A stretch of DNA of 36,725 bases from an archaeon. GTDB taxonomy: Archaea; Nanobdellota; Nanobdellia; Woesearchaeales; GW2011-AR15. The stretch spans positions 1-36,725 of the forward strand of contig JABHHN010000101.1 of NCBI GenBank assembly GCA_018671515.1, in the 5' to 3' direction. Positions 17,654 to 25,617 of the stretch are shown in pieces. The notes under the pieces were generated by a model. That model ran no database searches. It worked only from the letters and a program-made list of their open reading frames with translations, and was not told the origin of the DNA. Both the position numbers and the translations under genes were made by a program. The stretch's first letter is position 1; each line of letters opens with the position of its first letter.

Positions 17654-18487
17654 TTAAATTTCCTTTATCATATGTAAAGCTGCAAACACAAAATCATATT
17701 CTTTATTTTCTGAAATAGTATCTTTTATTATCCATAAAGTAATAGGACCATCATCATAATAAAATTTAACATCTATTCCTTCAGGATAATCATTGTAATA
17801 CATAAAATTCAATGACATTGAAAGAGGGTAAATCAACTTATCAGAAATTTTTTCTTCAATTCTTTTATCTCGCTTTAAATCAGCAATCAATAATTGATTC
17901 ATAATTTTTTTTGTAGTTTCATGTATCATACCATACCTAATTGGTAAAAGTACAGCAAATTCATTTAGATTTTCAATATTATTATTATACTCTTTTACTT
18001 CAACAAATTGTTTCATTTTTATAAGAACATTTTTTGTTCCTATTTTTGTTGATACTGTTGGCATATTAACATATTCAACTGTTTTTCCAAATCTTAAAAA
18101 ATCTTCGTCTTCAAAACAATCCTGAATTTTACTTTGCACAAAATTTGATACTTCTATCTCCGTAGTCTCTAAACTATTCAGATACTGAGTCCCTTGTTTA
18201 TAGATAATATATAAATAATTACCATTTTCAATATACAATGGTTTAACATCTAATGGTAAAATCAAAAATCCACCTCTAGCTCCTAACAATGTAAATGCAT
18301 CCTCTCCTGCATCTTTAAGACAAGAAGTTACATATGATTTAATATAATCTACATTTGTTAATTTATTTGACTCTTGTTCAATTTTTGATTTTGACATATT
18401 ATTTGAAATATGAGTGCCAATAATCAATATTGAAGATATAAATAATGCCAAGAGTATTATTGTTGTAATATGTCCTTTTTTCTCCAT
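17654..18487 (-). CDS. Pilin-like secreted protein
   Basis: The N-terminus MEKKGHITTIILLALFISS resembles archaeal class III (type IV pilin-like) signal peptides: a charged start, a Gly before the hydrophobic stretch, and then a soluble domain. The 250-residue exterior has two cysteines (TSCLKDAG, IQDCFED) and a motif LLGARGGFLILP. Similar KKGQ-start proteins with a SCLKDAG-type helix occur in DPANN genomes as far as I recall; this is memory, not a search. It is the first gene of a two-gene operon with the giant PP2C-like protein, 1 nt apart, which suggests shared function at the cell surface. Confidence 0.75.
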   Translation of the reverse strand: MEKKGHITTIILLALFISSILIIGTHISNNMSKSKIEQESNKLTNVDYIKSYVTSCLKDAGEDAFTLLGARGGFLILPLDVKPLYIENGNYLYIIYKQGTQYLNSLETTEIEVSNFVQSKIQDCFEDEDFLRFGKTVEYVNMPTVSTKIGTKNVLIKMKQFVEVKEYNNNIENLNEFAVLLPIRYGMIHETTKKIMNQLLIADLKRDKRIEEKISDKLIYPLSMSLNFMYYNDYPEGIDVKFYYDDGPITLWIIKDTISENKEYDFVFAALHMIKEI

Positions 18488-18588
18488 CCATTAAAAATTG
18501 AAATAAACTAGTATATAATATTTATTGATTTAAATGTAAAAATTTTTAAAAATTACCAAAAATAATATAAAGCTATGCTCCCAATATC

Positions 18589-18597
18589 TTTATAAAT
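18589..18597 (+). promoter_or_regulatory. TATA box of aIF5A
   Basis: TTTATAAAT is centred about 30 nt before the ATG at 18623, placing the transcript start near 18619. The GAGG just upstream of the ATG would then lie before the transcript start, so the start is probably leaderless. The TTG at 18617 used by the ORF track is unlikely. Confidence 0.55.
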
Positions 18598-18622
18598 CAT
18601 AATAAAATCCTAGAGGTTGAAA

Positions 18623-19024
18623 ATGACAGGCGATTGGAAAAACACACACGTAGGCTCCCTAAAAAAGGGCAATTATGTAATAATTGATGACATAGCATGC
18701 ATAGTTTCAGATATGAAAATAAGCAGACCTGGAAAACATGGTCATGCTAAAGTTAATCTAACTGCAACTGGTATGCTTGATGGTAAAAAAAGGCAAACAG
18801 TTATGCCAGGACATGATAATATCAAAGTTCCTATAATAGGGAAAAAAAATGCACAAGTACTTTCCGTTCAAGGAAAAAAAGCTAGTGTCATGGATATGGA
18901 AACTTATGAAACTTTTGATTTAGATATCCCTAGTGAACTTGATGGTCAAGTCAGTGATGGTATGACTGTTGTTTACTGGATAATACTAAATGACTTAGTA
19001 ATGAAACAAGTAAAAAATGAGTAA
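18623..19024 (+). CDS. Translation initiation factor 5A (aIF5A)
   Basis: aIF5A helps the ribosome through difficult peptide bonds and carries hypusine or deoxyhypusine. The modification loop SRPGKHGHAKV is present, with the target lysine in GKHGHAK. The second domain is OB-fold-like. The ORF-track start is a TTG two codons upstream; the ATG giving MTGDWKNTHVGSLKKG matches the family and the TATA position. The length is 133 residues. It is followed after 35 nt by eL40, probably in one transcript. Confidence 0.96.
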   Translation: MTGDWKNTHVGSLKKGNYVIIDDIACIVSDMKISRPGKHGHAKVNLTATGMLDGKKRQTVMPGHDNIKVPIIGKKNAQVLSVQGKKASVMDMETYETFDLDIPSELDGQVSDGMTVVYWIILNDLVMKQVKNE

Positions 19025-19059
19025 TTATTATTATTAAAAATATATAACAGGTAAAAAAA

Positions 19060-19224
19060 ATGGTTAGATTCCCAGAAGCAGATAAAAGATTGTTCAAAAA
19101 CATATTCGTATGTAGAAGAACAAAAAGGAAAATTAGAGCTGATCCACTTAAAGTAAATCAGAAAAAGGTTCGAGGAAGAGGTAAAAATGCAACAAGAAAC
19201 CTTAGACCTCTTAGAAAGAAATAA
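19060..19224 (+). CDS. Ribosomal protein eL40, zinc finger lost
   Basis: This gene was too short for the ORF track. The 54-residue product VRFPEADKRLFKN...KIRADPLKV...LRPLRKK follows archaeal eL40. The usual CxxC...CxxC zinc site is gone: the first pair reads CRRT, and the second position reads GRGKN with no cysteine. Only one of four cysteines remains. AGGT lies 8 nt before the ATG. It sits 35 nt behind aIF5A. The basic tail and the conserved IRADP core argue that it is still a ribosomal protein and not a pseudogene. Confidence 0.85.
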   Translation: MVRFPEADKRLFKNIFVCRRTKRKIRADPLKVNQKKVRGRGKNATRNLRPLRKK

Positions 19225-19243
19225 TTTTTTTCAAATAAAAACC

Positions 19244-19256
19244 TTTTTATAATAAT
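19244..19256 (+). promoter_or_regulatory. TATA box of the S2P-like protease gene
   Basis: TTTTTATAATAAT is centred 25-26 nt before the ATG at 19275, consistent with a leaderless transcript. The preceding T-run (19224-19231) may terminate the eL40 transcript. Confidence 0.5.
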
Positions 19257-19274
19257 ATTTCTTGAAAATTAATA

Positions 19275-20558
19275 ATGAACGAATTAAAAAGAGTTGAAAA
19301 CGTAACAATAATTTTATTACTAATTTTTCTTGGTTTCTTATCAACACAAGAACTTCCTAGTATCTTTTCTACACAAGTAGTAATTGGATTCTACGTTTTA
19401 TTCATATTATTATTATTCATTAATAAAGAAAAATTTGACGTACAGGCAAAAATTGTCTTTCTTTACAGAACTAAATTCAGCTTAAATTTAATGGATAAAT
19501 TATCCAATAACTTTAGAGGTCTAATCAGATTCATGGGTGTTTTTGGAATTATTATCGCATATATTGGTTTTGCAGTAACAACTGTATTTTTTGTAAAGCA
19601 AGCCTATGATATTGTAATAAACCCTCAATCCGCAATTCAAGTTTCTCCAATTATACCTGGTGTTGAATTAGTTGGCACAGGTCTTACATTTCCATTAGTA
19701 ATTGGTTGGATATCATTATTTATCATAATATGCGTACATGAATTTTCTCATGGAGTTGTTGCAAGAGCTTTTAACATACCTGTCAAATCATCAGGATTTG
19801 TGTTTTTTGGCCCAATACCTGGAGCTTTTGTTGAACCTGATGAAAAAGTATTATTAAAAAAGAAAGCATATAAACAATTAGCAGTATTTGCTGCAGGTCC
19901 TGTATCTAATATATTCTTAACTGCAATTATGATGTTGATATCTCTATTTGTTCTAGTTCCCATATTTAATTCATTTACATATTCTGAAGGAATAATCATC
20001 ACACCTATGGATGATTCCTCACTTCCATTATATAAAGCAGGAATACATGAAAAAACATTATTAAAAGCTATAAATGGTAATGATACATTAGATTATGCAA
20101 GTCTTGATTCTATGTTAAACTCATTAAAACCTAATGAAGAAGCAATATTAAACATTGATGGAAAAGACGTTGAAATCACCTTAGCACCCCATCCTGATAA
20201 TGCGTCAAAACCTTATATTGGATTTAATATGTTAAGGCCAAAATTATCATCATTTTTACCAATTGGATTTTCTAAAATATCACCAAAAAAAAATAGTTTT
20301 GATCAAAAGTTTTTCTTTCATCTTATAATATGGTTAGATGAATTATTCTTTTGGATTGCATTTATCAGTATCAATGTTGGTATGTTTAACCTTCTTCCAC
20401 TATTCATTACTGATGGTGCAAGGATGCTATTGCTTAATTTTGGTGAGAAAAAAATGATTGTATGGAAAGTAATAAACTTCGTAATGCTTACATTAATTTT
20501 CACAATAATTTTCTTACCAATAATTAGAAATTTCATTCCTGGTTTCTTTGTTTTTTAA
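19275..20558 (+). CDS. Site-2-protease-type membrane metallopeptidase (M50)
   Basis: This intramembrane zinc protease would cut membrane proteins within the bilayer. The zinc motif is HEFSHG in a membrane segment (IIICVHEFSHGVVARAF) near residue 155. The third ligand lies in LLPLFITDGARML near residue 375. A PDZ-like insert lies between them (AGIHEKTLLKAINGNDT). Two further hydrophobic segments occur at the N-terminus and one at the C-terminus. The length of 427 residues is usual for archaeal S2P. No substrate such as an anti-sigma-like protein is adjacent. Confidence 0.92.
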   Translation: MNELKRVENVTIILLLIFLGFLSTQELPSIFSTQVVIGFYVLFILLLFINKEKFDVQAKIVFLYRTKFSLNLMDKLSNNFRGLIRFMGVFGIIIAYIGFAVTTVFFVKQAYDIVINPQSAIQVSPIIPGVELVGTGLTFPLVIGWISLFIIICVHEFSHGVVARAFNIPVKSSGFVFFGPIPGAFVEPDEKVLLKKKAYKQLAVFAAGPVSNIFLTAIMMLISLFVLVPIFNSFTYSEGIIITPMDDSSLPLYKAGIHEKTLLKAINGNDTLDYASLDSMLNSLKPNEEAILNIDGKDVEITLAPHPDNASKPYIGFNMLRPKLSSFLPIGFSKISPKKNSFDQKFFFHLIIWLDELFFWIAFISINVGMFNLLPLFITDGARMLLLNFGEKKMIVWKVINFVMLTLIFTIIFLPIIRNFIPGFFVF

Positions 20559-20653
20559 TAAAAAAAATTCTTTTTAAAATATTCATCATTAGTCCACAAT
20601 ATTTAAAAAGAAATTTCTATAAAATAATATTATAAAATTATTAGGTGATACAT

Positions 20654-21829
20654 ATGAATAAAAAAATTGGATTATTTTTAACACTTTTTGTAGTGTTAAG
20701 CATTAGTGTTTTTGCACAAGGACAAAAAAATGACATGATGAGAAATCAAGCTGATATTGATCATCAAATTGAAGGTGGAGAAATGGAAGATTTAACCACG
20801 GATGAAATTGATGGACTGCTTTTAATGAGAGAAGAAGAAAAATTAGCACATGATGTCTATACTACATTATATGATAAATGGTCAATGCAAATTTTTACAA
20901 ATATTGCAAGATCAGAGCAGACACACACTAACGCAGTAAAAGAATTACTAGATGCTTATAGTATAGATGATCCAGTCAGTACTGATGAAGTAGGTGTATT
21001 TAATAATGAAGAATTAGCACAGCTTTATGACACATTAGTTGAACAAGGCAGCCAAAGTTTATTAGATGCATTCATTGTAGGTGCAATAATAGAAGATTTA
21101 GATATCAAAGACTTAAATGAATTATTAGAATCTACAACAAATACTGATATTATTTTAGTATATGAAAACCTTAGAAAAGGCTCAAGAAACCATATGAGAT
21201 CATTTATTAAACAAATTGAAAGCCAAGATGGTGAATATACTGCACAATATATTTCTACTGAAGAATTAGAAGAAATAATTGGTGGTTCACAAGAAAGTGG
21301 TCCAATACTAACAGATGATAGTGATATTGATTTACCGGCATTAAGAAATAGAATGGGTAGACAAAATAATAAAGATACTGGCAAACAACAATTAGGAAAA
21401 ATGTCTGAATTTGGAAATAAATTCAAAGGACAAAATGGTGCTAAATTAGGTGCAAATGGAGTAATTAATAACCTAAAAAACATGAATGAATACACAGATA
21501 GTCCTTTAGGAAAAAAAGTTTCTGAATTTGCAAAAAACTATCAAAATTCATACAATAAAGCACTAGGATATGAAAAAGAAATTGAATCAAGAAATGGATT
21601 TTCAAGATTTCTTTTTGGTGGAAATAAAAAACTTGCTCAAAATCTAAACGAAGAAGTAAAACAAAATAAAGAACAAGTTCAATCATTATTATCAGATTTA
21701 GAAACTGCTGATGAAGAAGAAACAACTTTAATAAGAGAACAAATAAAAGAACTTCAAACCGAATCAAACAGAATGGAAGGAATTGCAAATCAAGAAGCAA
21801 AAAAGAAAGGCTTGTTTAGATGGTGGTAA
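20654..21829 (+). CDS. Secreted DUF2202 ferritin-like protein with coiled-coil tail
   Basis: A signal peptide (MNKKIGLFLTLFVVLSISVFA) precedes a DUF2202 domain of about 150 residues. Recognisable elements are LMREEEKLAHDVYTTLY, NIARSEQTHTNAV, AFIVGAIIEDLDIKDL and LRKGSRNHMRSF. The Glu and His residues in these helices are the sort that bind metal in ferritin-like bundles; the function of DUF2202 is not established. After a Gln/Gly-rich linker, the last 100 residues form a long charged coiled coil ending in LFRWW, which is not part of the family. The track start is a GTG at 20645; the ATG at 20654, 6 nt after an AGGTG, is preferred. Confidence 0.87.
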   Translation: MNKKIGLFLTLFVVLSISVFAQGQKNDMMRNQADIDHQIEGGEMEDLTTDEIDGLLLMREEEKLAHDVYTTLYDKWSMQIFTNIARSEQTHTNAVKELLDAYSIDDPVSTDEVGVFNNEELAQLYDTLVEQGSQSLLDAFIVGAIIEDLDIKDLNELLESTTNTDIILVYENLRKGSRNHMRSFIKQIESQDGEYTAQYISTEELEEIIGGSQESGPILTDDSDIDLPALRNRMGRQNNKDTGKQQLGKMSEFGNKFKGQNGAKLGANGVINNLKNMNEYTDSPLGKKVSEFAKNYQNSYNKALGYEKEIESRNGFSRFLFGGNKKLAQNLNEEVKQNKEQVQSLLSDLETADEEETTLIREQIKELQTESNRMEGIANQEAKKKGLFRWW

Positions 21830-21830
21830 A

Positions 21831-21846
21831 TTTTTTTTCTTTTTTT
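21831..21846 (+). terminator. T-tract terminator after the DUF2202 gene
   Basis: TTTTTTTTCTTTTTTT begins 2 nt after the stop codon, a strong archaeal-type T-rich termination signal. Confidence 0.6.
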
Positions 21847-21878
21847 AATTTTTATTAAATCATTTTTATCTATAATAA

Positions 21879-21935
21879 CGAATCTATCCGTTCGGACCTA
21901 TCCCCACGTTAAAACGTGGAGTATTATGCTCCTCA
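21879..21935. other. Compact hairpin cluster resembling an IS200/IS605 end or structured RNA
   Basis: This segment is richer in G and C than the surrounding DNA. It contains TCCGTTCGGA (short palindrome), CCACGT-TAAA-ACGTGG (6-bp stem with tetraloop, 21904-21919), and GGAG-tattatg-CTCC, which competes with it. The form CCCCACG..CGTGGAG recalls the subterminal hairpins of archaeal IS200/IS605 elements and the 3' end of TnpB guide RNAs. No transposase or tnpB is nearby. The rest of the gap up to 22046 holds only AT-rich promoter sequence. Confidence 0.4.
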
Positions 21936-22046
21936 CATTTCGATAAATTTTACTTTGCATCCAATAACCAGAAGAAAAACATTTTCATCTACACCATTAT
22001 TATATAGCAATTAATATTTCTAATTTTATATTATATTAAATTTAAG

Positions 22047-23363
22047 ATGATATTTGACGAATTAGCAGAAAGAATAAAGTGGGCTTTAATTAAAGAAAAT
22101 TTCAGTGTTCCAACATCTATCCAAGAGAAAGCTATCCCTATTATTTTGAAAGGAAAGGATTTAATTGGCATTGCACAAACAGGCACTGGAAAAACTGCAT
22201 CTTTTGTATTACCAATTCTCCATTTACTTTCAATAAATATAAAATCAATTAAACCAAAGTCACCTTTAGTTTTAGTTTTATCTCCAACAAGAGAACTTGC
22301 TATGCAAATTGACAAAACTTTTGAGATGTTTGGTAAGCATTTAAAAATTAAACATACAGCAATATTTGGTGGAGTTAGTCAAGAACCTCAAATTAAAATT
22401 CTATCTAAAGGAATCCAAGTATTAACTGCAACACCTGGGCGACTTCTAGATCTTATTTCACATGATAAAGTTAATTTATCTTCTGTTGAATACATTGTTT
22501 TAGATGAAGCTCATATGATGCTTGATATGGGTTTTTTAACTACAGTAAAAGAAATATATAAACAAGTCTCAAAAAAAAAGCAATCATTATTTTTTTGTGC
22601 AACAATAACACCAGAAATTCTTAAATTGGCAAATGAATTATTAAATGATCCTAGTACTGTTAAAATTGAAGCACAAAAAGCATCTAATTTAATTTCTCAA
22701 AAAGTATGTTATTTATATATTGATAAAAAAAATGCATTATTATTAGAATTAATTAAAAAAACAGGTAAAACAATAGTTTTCTTGCGTACAAAATATAAAA
22801 CCGATGTTGTTGCAAAACTATTAATTAAAAATAATATTTCTGCTGCTTCAATTCATAGTGATAAAAATCAAGAAGAAAGAACAAAAGTTATTGAAAATTT
22901 TAAATCAGGCAAAACTAAAGTTTTAGTTGCAACTGATATTGCTGCTCGTGGTATTCATATTGATAATGTATCATGTGTAATAAATTATAACACACCAAAT
23001 TATCCTGATGTATATGTTAATAGAATTGGTAGAACTGCAAGAGCAGGTAAATTAGGTGTATCTTACACATTTTGTGGCTTAGAAGAAAGAGAATCAATAA
23101 AAAAAATTGAAGAATACACATCTCTTAAAATGGAAGTAGTTCATCACACTTATTATGCTTCAAAGGTTGAAAATGCAACACCTGATGATATTGTTGCTTC
23201 TGTTAAGAAGAAATGTACTCATAAATTTGTTGCTAAAAAATCTAAAAAAAAGAGTGAATTTTATGTTCCACCAATTAACCAAAAAAAATCTAAAAGACCA
23301 CGTGGAGTGCATGCAAGAAAAGGTACTAAAAAACTTAAAAAACATAATAAAAAAAGAAAATAA
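22047..23363 (+). CDS. DEAD-box RNA helicase (RhlE-like)
   Basis: All core motifs are in order: Q motif (FSVPTSIQEKAIP), Walker A (AQTGTGKT), SPTREL, motif II, motif III, ATDIAARGI and NRIGRTARAG. Motif II reads LDEAH instead of DEAD, and motif III reads CAT instead of SAT, both mild departures. The last 60 residues are very basic and Lys-rich (KKSKKKSEFY, KGTKKLKKHNKKRK), likely for RNA binding. The length is 438 residues. A role in ribosome assembly or mRNA unwinding is likely for this family. The start is an ATG close behind the TATA-like TTATATTATATTAAAT. Confidence 0.94.
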   Translation: MIFDELAERIKWALIKENFSVPTSIQEKAIPIILKGKDLIGIAQTGTGKTASFVLPILHLLSINIKSIKPKSPLVLVLSPTRELAMQIDKTFEMFGKHLKIKHTAIFGGVSQEPQIKILSKGIQVLTATPGRLLDLISHDKVNLSSVEYIVLDEAHMMLDMGFLTTVKEIYKQVSKKKQSLFFCATITPEILKLANELLNDPSTVKIEAQKASNLISQKVCYLYIDKKNALLLELIKKTGKTIVFLRTKYKTDVVAKLLIKNNISAASIHSDKNQEERTKVIENFKSGKTKVLVATDIAARGIHIDNVSCVINYNTPNYPDVYVNRIGRTARAGKLGVSYTFCGLEERESIKKIEEYTSLKMEVVHHTYYASKVENATPDDIVASVKKKCTHKFVAKKSKKKSEFYVPPINQKKSKRPRGVHARKGTKKLKKHNKKRK

Positions 23364-23469
23364 AAATCATTCTCTTTAATATATAAATTTTAAAAACTTT
23401 TAAACTAAAAGTTTAATTTTTTTAACTTGATATTTAGTTACTTATGTTTTAGTATATGAAATGAACTCA

Positions 23470-23492
23470 TTAAAATGGGGCTACGCGGATTC
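23470..23492. repeat. Direct repeat of the tRNA-Pro 3' end (distal copy)
   Basis: These 23 bases are identical to 23569-23591, which covers the last 17 nt of the tRNA gene (strand minus) and 6 nt beyond. The two copies start 99 nt apart. This is the arrangement left when an element integrates into a tRNA 3' end, but only 76 nt lie between the copies and no integrase is visible. Confidence 0.85.
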
Positions 23493-23568
23493 CCTAATGA
23501 ACGAAGTGAATGGGTTGAGGAACGTCAGTGACACAACGTTCGAATCAAGTAAAAACATTTTAAAGAAT

Positions 23569-23591
23569 TTAAAATGGGGCTACGCGGATTC
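23569..23591. repeat. Direct repeat, copy overlapping the tRNA-Pro 3' end
   Basis: This is the proximal copy of the 23-bp repeat, containing the 3' half of the T-arm and the acceptor stem of tRNA-Pro plus AATTT-side flank. It is identical in all 23 positions to the copy at 23470. Confidence 0.85.
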
Positions 23592-23648
23592 GAACCGCGG
23601 TTGAGTGGCCCCAAACCACTAGTGATAGCCAAGCTACACCATAGCCCC
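23575..23648 (-). tRNA. tRNA-Pro (anticodon TGG)
   Basis: On the minus strand a 74-nt cloverleaf folds. The acceptor is GGGGCTA/TAGCCCC with discriminator A. The anticodon stem is AGTGG/CCACT with loop TTTGGGG (anticodon TGG at positions 34-36). The variable loop is 4 nt (CAAC), and the T-arm is CGCGG-TTCGAAT-CCGCG. The D-stem has three good pairs (GTG/CAC). CCA is not encoded and there is no intron. It follows the MFS-like gene on the same strand. Confidence 0.95.
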
Positions 23649-23685
23649 AAATAATGACTCTGAAAATTTATGATACTTTTAAAAC

Positions 23686-24798
23686 TTACCTTTTGTAATA
23701 TAAAACTATAGGATATGATAAGAAAATTACACCAATAAGTCTTAATGCAAATTCTAAATTATGTATCCCAAAAATTGAAATTGTAAATATTGTAATTAAA
23801 GTCCCCGTAATTCTTCCTAATGATATAAAAAATCTCCTAATTACTATCATATTAGGTATTTCTCTAGTTCTTTTTTTAATTAGAGTATCTGTAAATCTTT
23901 CACTCATCTTCCAAGTAAGTACTATTATCCCTGTCAATGCAATCCATGATTTATATCCAGTTGCAAGACTTGCAAAAACTGTAACTAAACCCAATGATAA
24001 AGTCAAAGGATATAAATAATATTTTTTATCTTTATTATCTATTCTTTTTGTAATATGATATGCCAAGACTGAAACTGTTGAAACAAATGAAAAATAAAGT
24101 CCAAAATAAATTATCTGCTTATCATCTGGCAAATACAATTGAACATATCTCAATGTAATTAAGGGAATTATAATAAAAGGTATTGATTGCCATAAACCTT
24201 CCAAAAATAGCATTGTTTTTACTTTTTTAGCCAATTTTAATGCTTTCATGACATTCCATTTTATATTTCCTTCTCCCAAAGATGAAGACCCTTCAATATT
24301 TAATAAAAATAAGAATATACATATTAAAAATAATGGGAAAAAACCCATTTTTGCTGCAATTAATCCTCCTAAAAATGGAACTATTGCCTTAATAAAAGAC
24401 CCTAATCTTATTACATTTCTAATTTTCTTTTTTCTTTCTTTATTAGATTCATATTGCTTTGCTTTCGTTAAATAAGGAATCCAGAATAATTCAATAGCCA
24501 AAGCTGTTATAATCGCTACGATATATATTTGTGATTTAAATAAAAACTCCATTACTAAGAAAAATGATGCTACTCTAAGTATTTGAGAATAATTTATACT
24601 TTTTTTTATGTTTAAATTTTGAGGAAATATCAAAAATATAAATGATGTAAGACTAAGTACTAAAAAATAAGAAGAAATTTCTATATAATTATAACCCATT
24701 CTTGAAAAATAAAGAATTATTATATTCCATCCCAAAAATACGCCAATGATGTATAATACATAAACTAAATTTAATCTAATAAATTCTTTTATTTCCAT
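23686..24798 (-). CDS. MFS-like multi-pass transporter
   Basis: This protein of about 370 residues is hydrophobic throughout, with 10 to 12 membrane segments and short basic cytoplasmic loops (KQYESNKERKKKIRNV, KRIDNKDKKYY). A glycine-rich segment FLGGLIAAKMGF in the middle resembles the TM4/TM5 region of major facilitator proteins. I do not see a substrate-specific motif. The ORF track starts at a TTG; the ATG eight codons in (MEIKEFIRLN) is preferred because a TATA-like TTTAATAA lies about 30 nt upstream. It is divergent from TrmJ. Confidence 0.75.
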   Translation of the reverse strand: MEIKEFIRLNLVYVLYIIGVFLGWNIIILYFSRMGYNYIEISSYFLVLSLTSFIFLIFPQNLNIKKSINYSQILRVASFFLVMEFLFKSQIYIVAIITALAIELFWIPYLTKAKQYESNKERKKKIRNVIRLGSFIKAIVPFLGGLIAAKMGFFPLFLICIFLFLLNIEGSSSLGEGNIKWNVMKALKLAKKVKTMLFLEGLWQSIPFIIIPLITLRYVQLYLPDDKQIIYFGLYFSFVSTVSVLAYHITKRIDNKDKKYYLYPLTLSLGLVTVFASLATGYKSWIALTGIIVLTWKMSERFTDTLIKKRTREIPNMIVIRRFFISLGRITGTLITIFTISIFGIHNLEFALRLIGVIFLSYPIVLYYKR

Positions 24799-24855
24799 TA
24801 TTTTTTTGGGTATATATACCAATTATTAAATTTTAAGGTTTTCATTCAAAATTGC

Positions 24856-24864
24856 TTTATAAAT
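24856..24864 (+). promoter_or_regulatory. TATA box of the TrmJ gene
   Basis: TTTATAAAT is centred exactly 26 nt before the ATG at 24886, the clearest leaderless promoter in the window. Confidence 0.65.
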
Positions 24865-24885
24865 AAGTAATATTTCCACATAAAT

Positions 24886-25617
24886 ATGTTCAGTGTAATA
24901 TTAATTCAATCTGAAAATAGCGGAAATATTGGTGCAATAGCAAGAACTATGGGTAATTTTGATTTTAAAGAATTAACATTGATTGATTCAAAAGTTGAAC
25001 ATTTAAATGATGAAGCTCTGCATAGATCAAAACATGCTAAATCTATTTTAAAAAATGCAAAAATAAAACCTATTTCATATTTTCAAAAAAAATCAAAAGA
25101 TAATGTATTCAAAGATTTTGATTATGTTATTGCATTTACATCTGTATTAGGAACTGATTATAATCTTATAAGAACACCAATCTCCCCTATAAAATTTATA
25201 GATACAATTGATTCAAAAAAAAAATATGCACTTATCTTTGGTCGTGATGGATCTGGACTTACAAATAAAGAAATAAAAGAATGTGATTTTCCAGTAACAA
25301 TTGGAACCTCAAAAAATTATCCAGCACTAAATTTAAGTCATGCAGTTTCTATCATATTATATGAAATATATAAGAAATTTGGAAAAAATGATATTATTAA
25401 TCATATAAAAGATTGTGATGAATTAACAAAAGATGTTATCATTGACAAAATAAATAATATAATTGACACTATGGATTTTTCTACAAATGAGAAAAAAGAA
25501 ACTCAACATATAGTCTGGAAGAGAACTCTTGCTAAAGCACATTTAACCAAAAGAGAAGCTTATGCAATAATGGGTTTTTTAAATAAACTTAAAAAAAAAC
25601 AAATAAATCATGACTGA
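24886..25617 (+). CDS. trmJ: tRNA (cytidine-32-2'-O)-methyltransferase TrmJ, SPOUT family
   Basis: The three SpoU/SPOUT motifs of the knotted methyltransferase fold are clear: ENSGNIGAIARTMGNF (motif 1, residues 10-25), FGRDGSGLTNKEI (motif 2) and YPALNLSHAVSIILYEI (motif 3). TrmJ methylates the 2'-O of residue 32 in tRNA anticodon loops with S-adenosylmethionine; archaeal TrmJ is known to act on C32. The C-terminal helical extension (about 80 residues) is also typical. The length is 243 residues. Its 3' end overlaps the convergent membrane-protein gene by 10 nt. Confidence 0.9.
   Translation: MFSVILIQSENSGNIGAIARTMGNFDFKELTLIDSKVEHLNDEALHRSKHAKSILKNAKIKPISYFQKKSKDNVFKDFDYVIAFTSVLGTDYNLIRTPISPIKFIDTIDSKKKYALIFGRDGSGLTNKEIKECDFPVTIGTSKNYPALNLSHAVSIILYEIYKKFGKNDIINHIKDCDELTKDVIIDKINNIIDTMDFSTNEKKETQHIVWKRTLAKAHLTKREAYAIMGFLNKLKKKQINHD

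Noticed and set aside
18611-18617. TAGAGGT as a functional Shine-Dalgarno for aIF5A
   Set aside because: The TATA position places the transcript start downstream of it, so it is probably not transcribed.
21025-21495. Minus-strand 156-aa ORF antisense to the DUF2202 gene
   Set aside because: The plus-strand DUF2202 motifs are strong; the antisense frame is a shadow without domains.
23461-23604. Open 47-codon frame running through both 23-bp repeats and antisense to the tRNA 3' half
   Set aside because: The frame stays open because the repeats are 99 nt apart, a multiple of three. It overlaps the tRNA on the other strand and has no family resemblance, so it is likely accidental.
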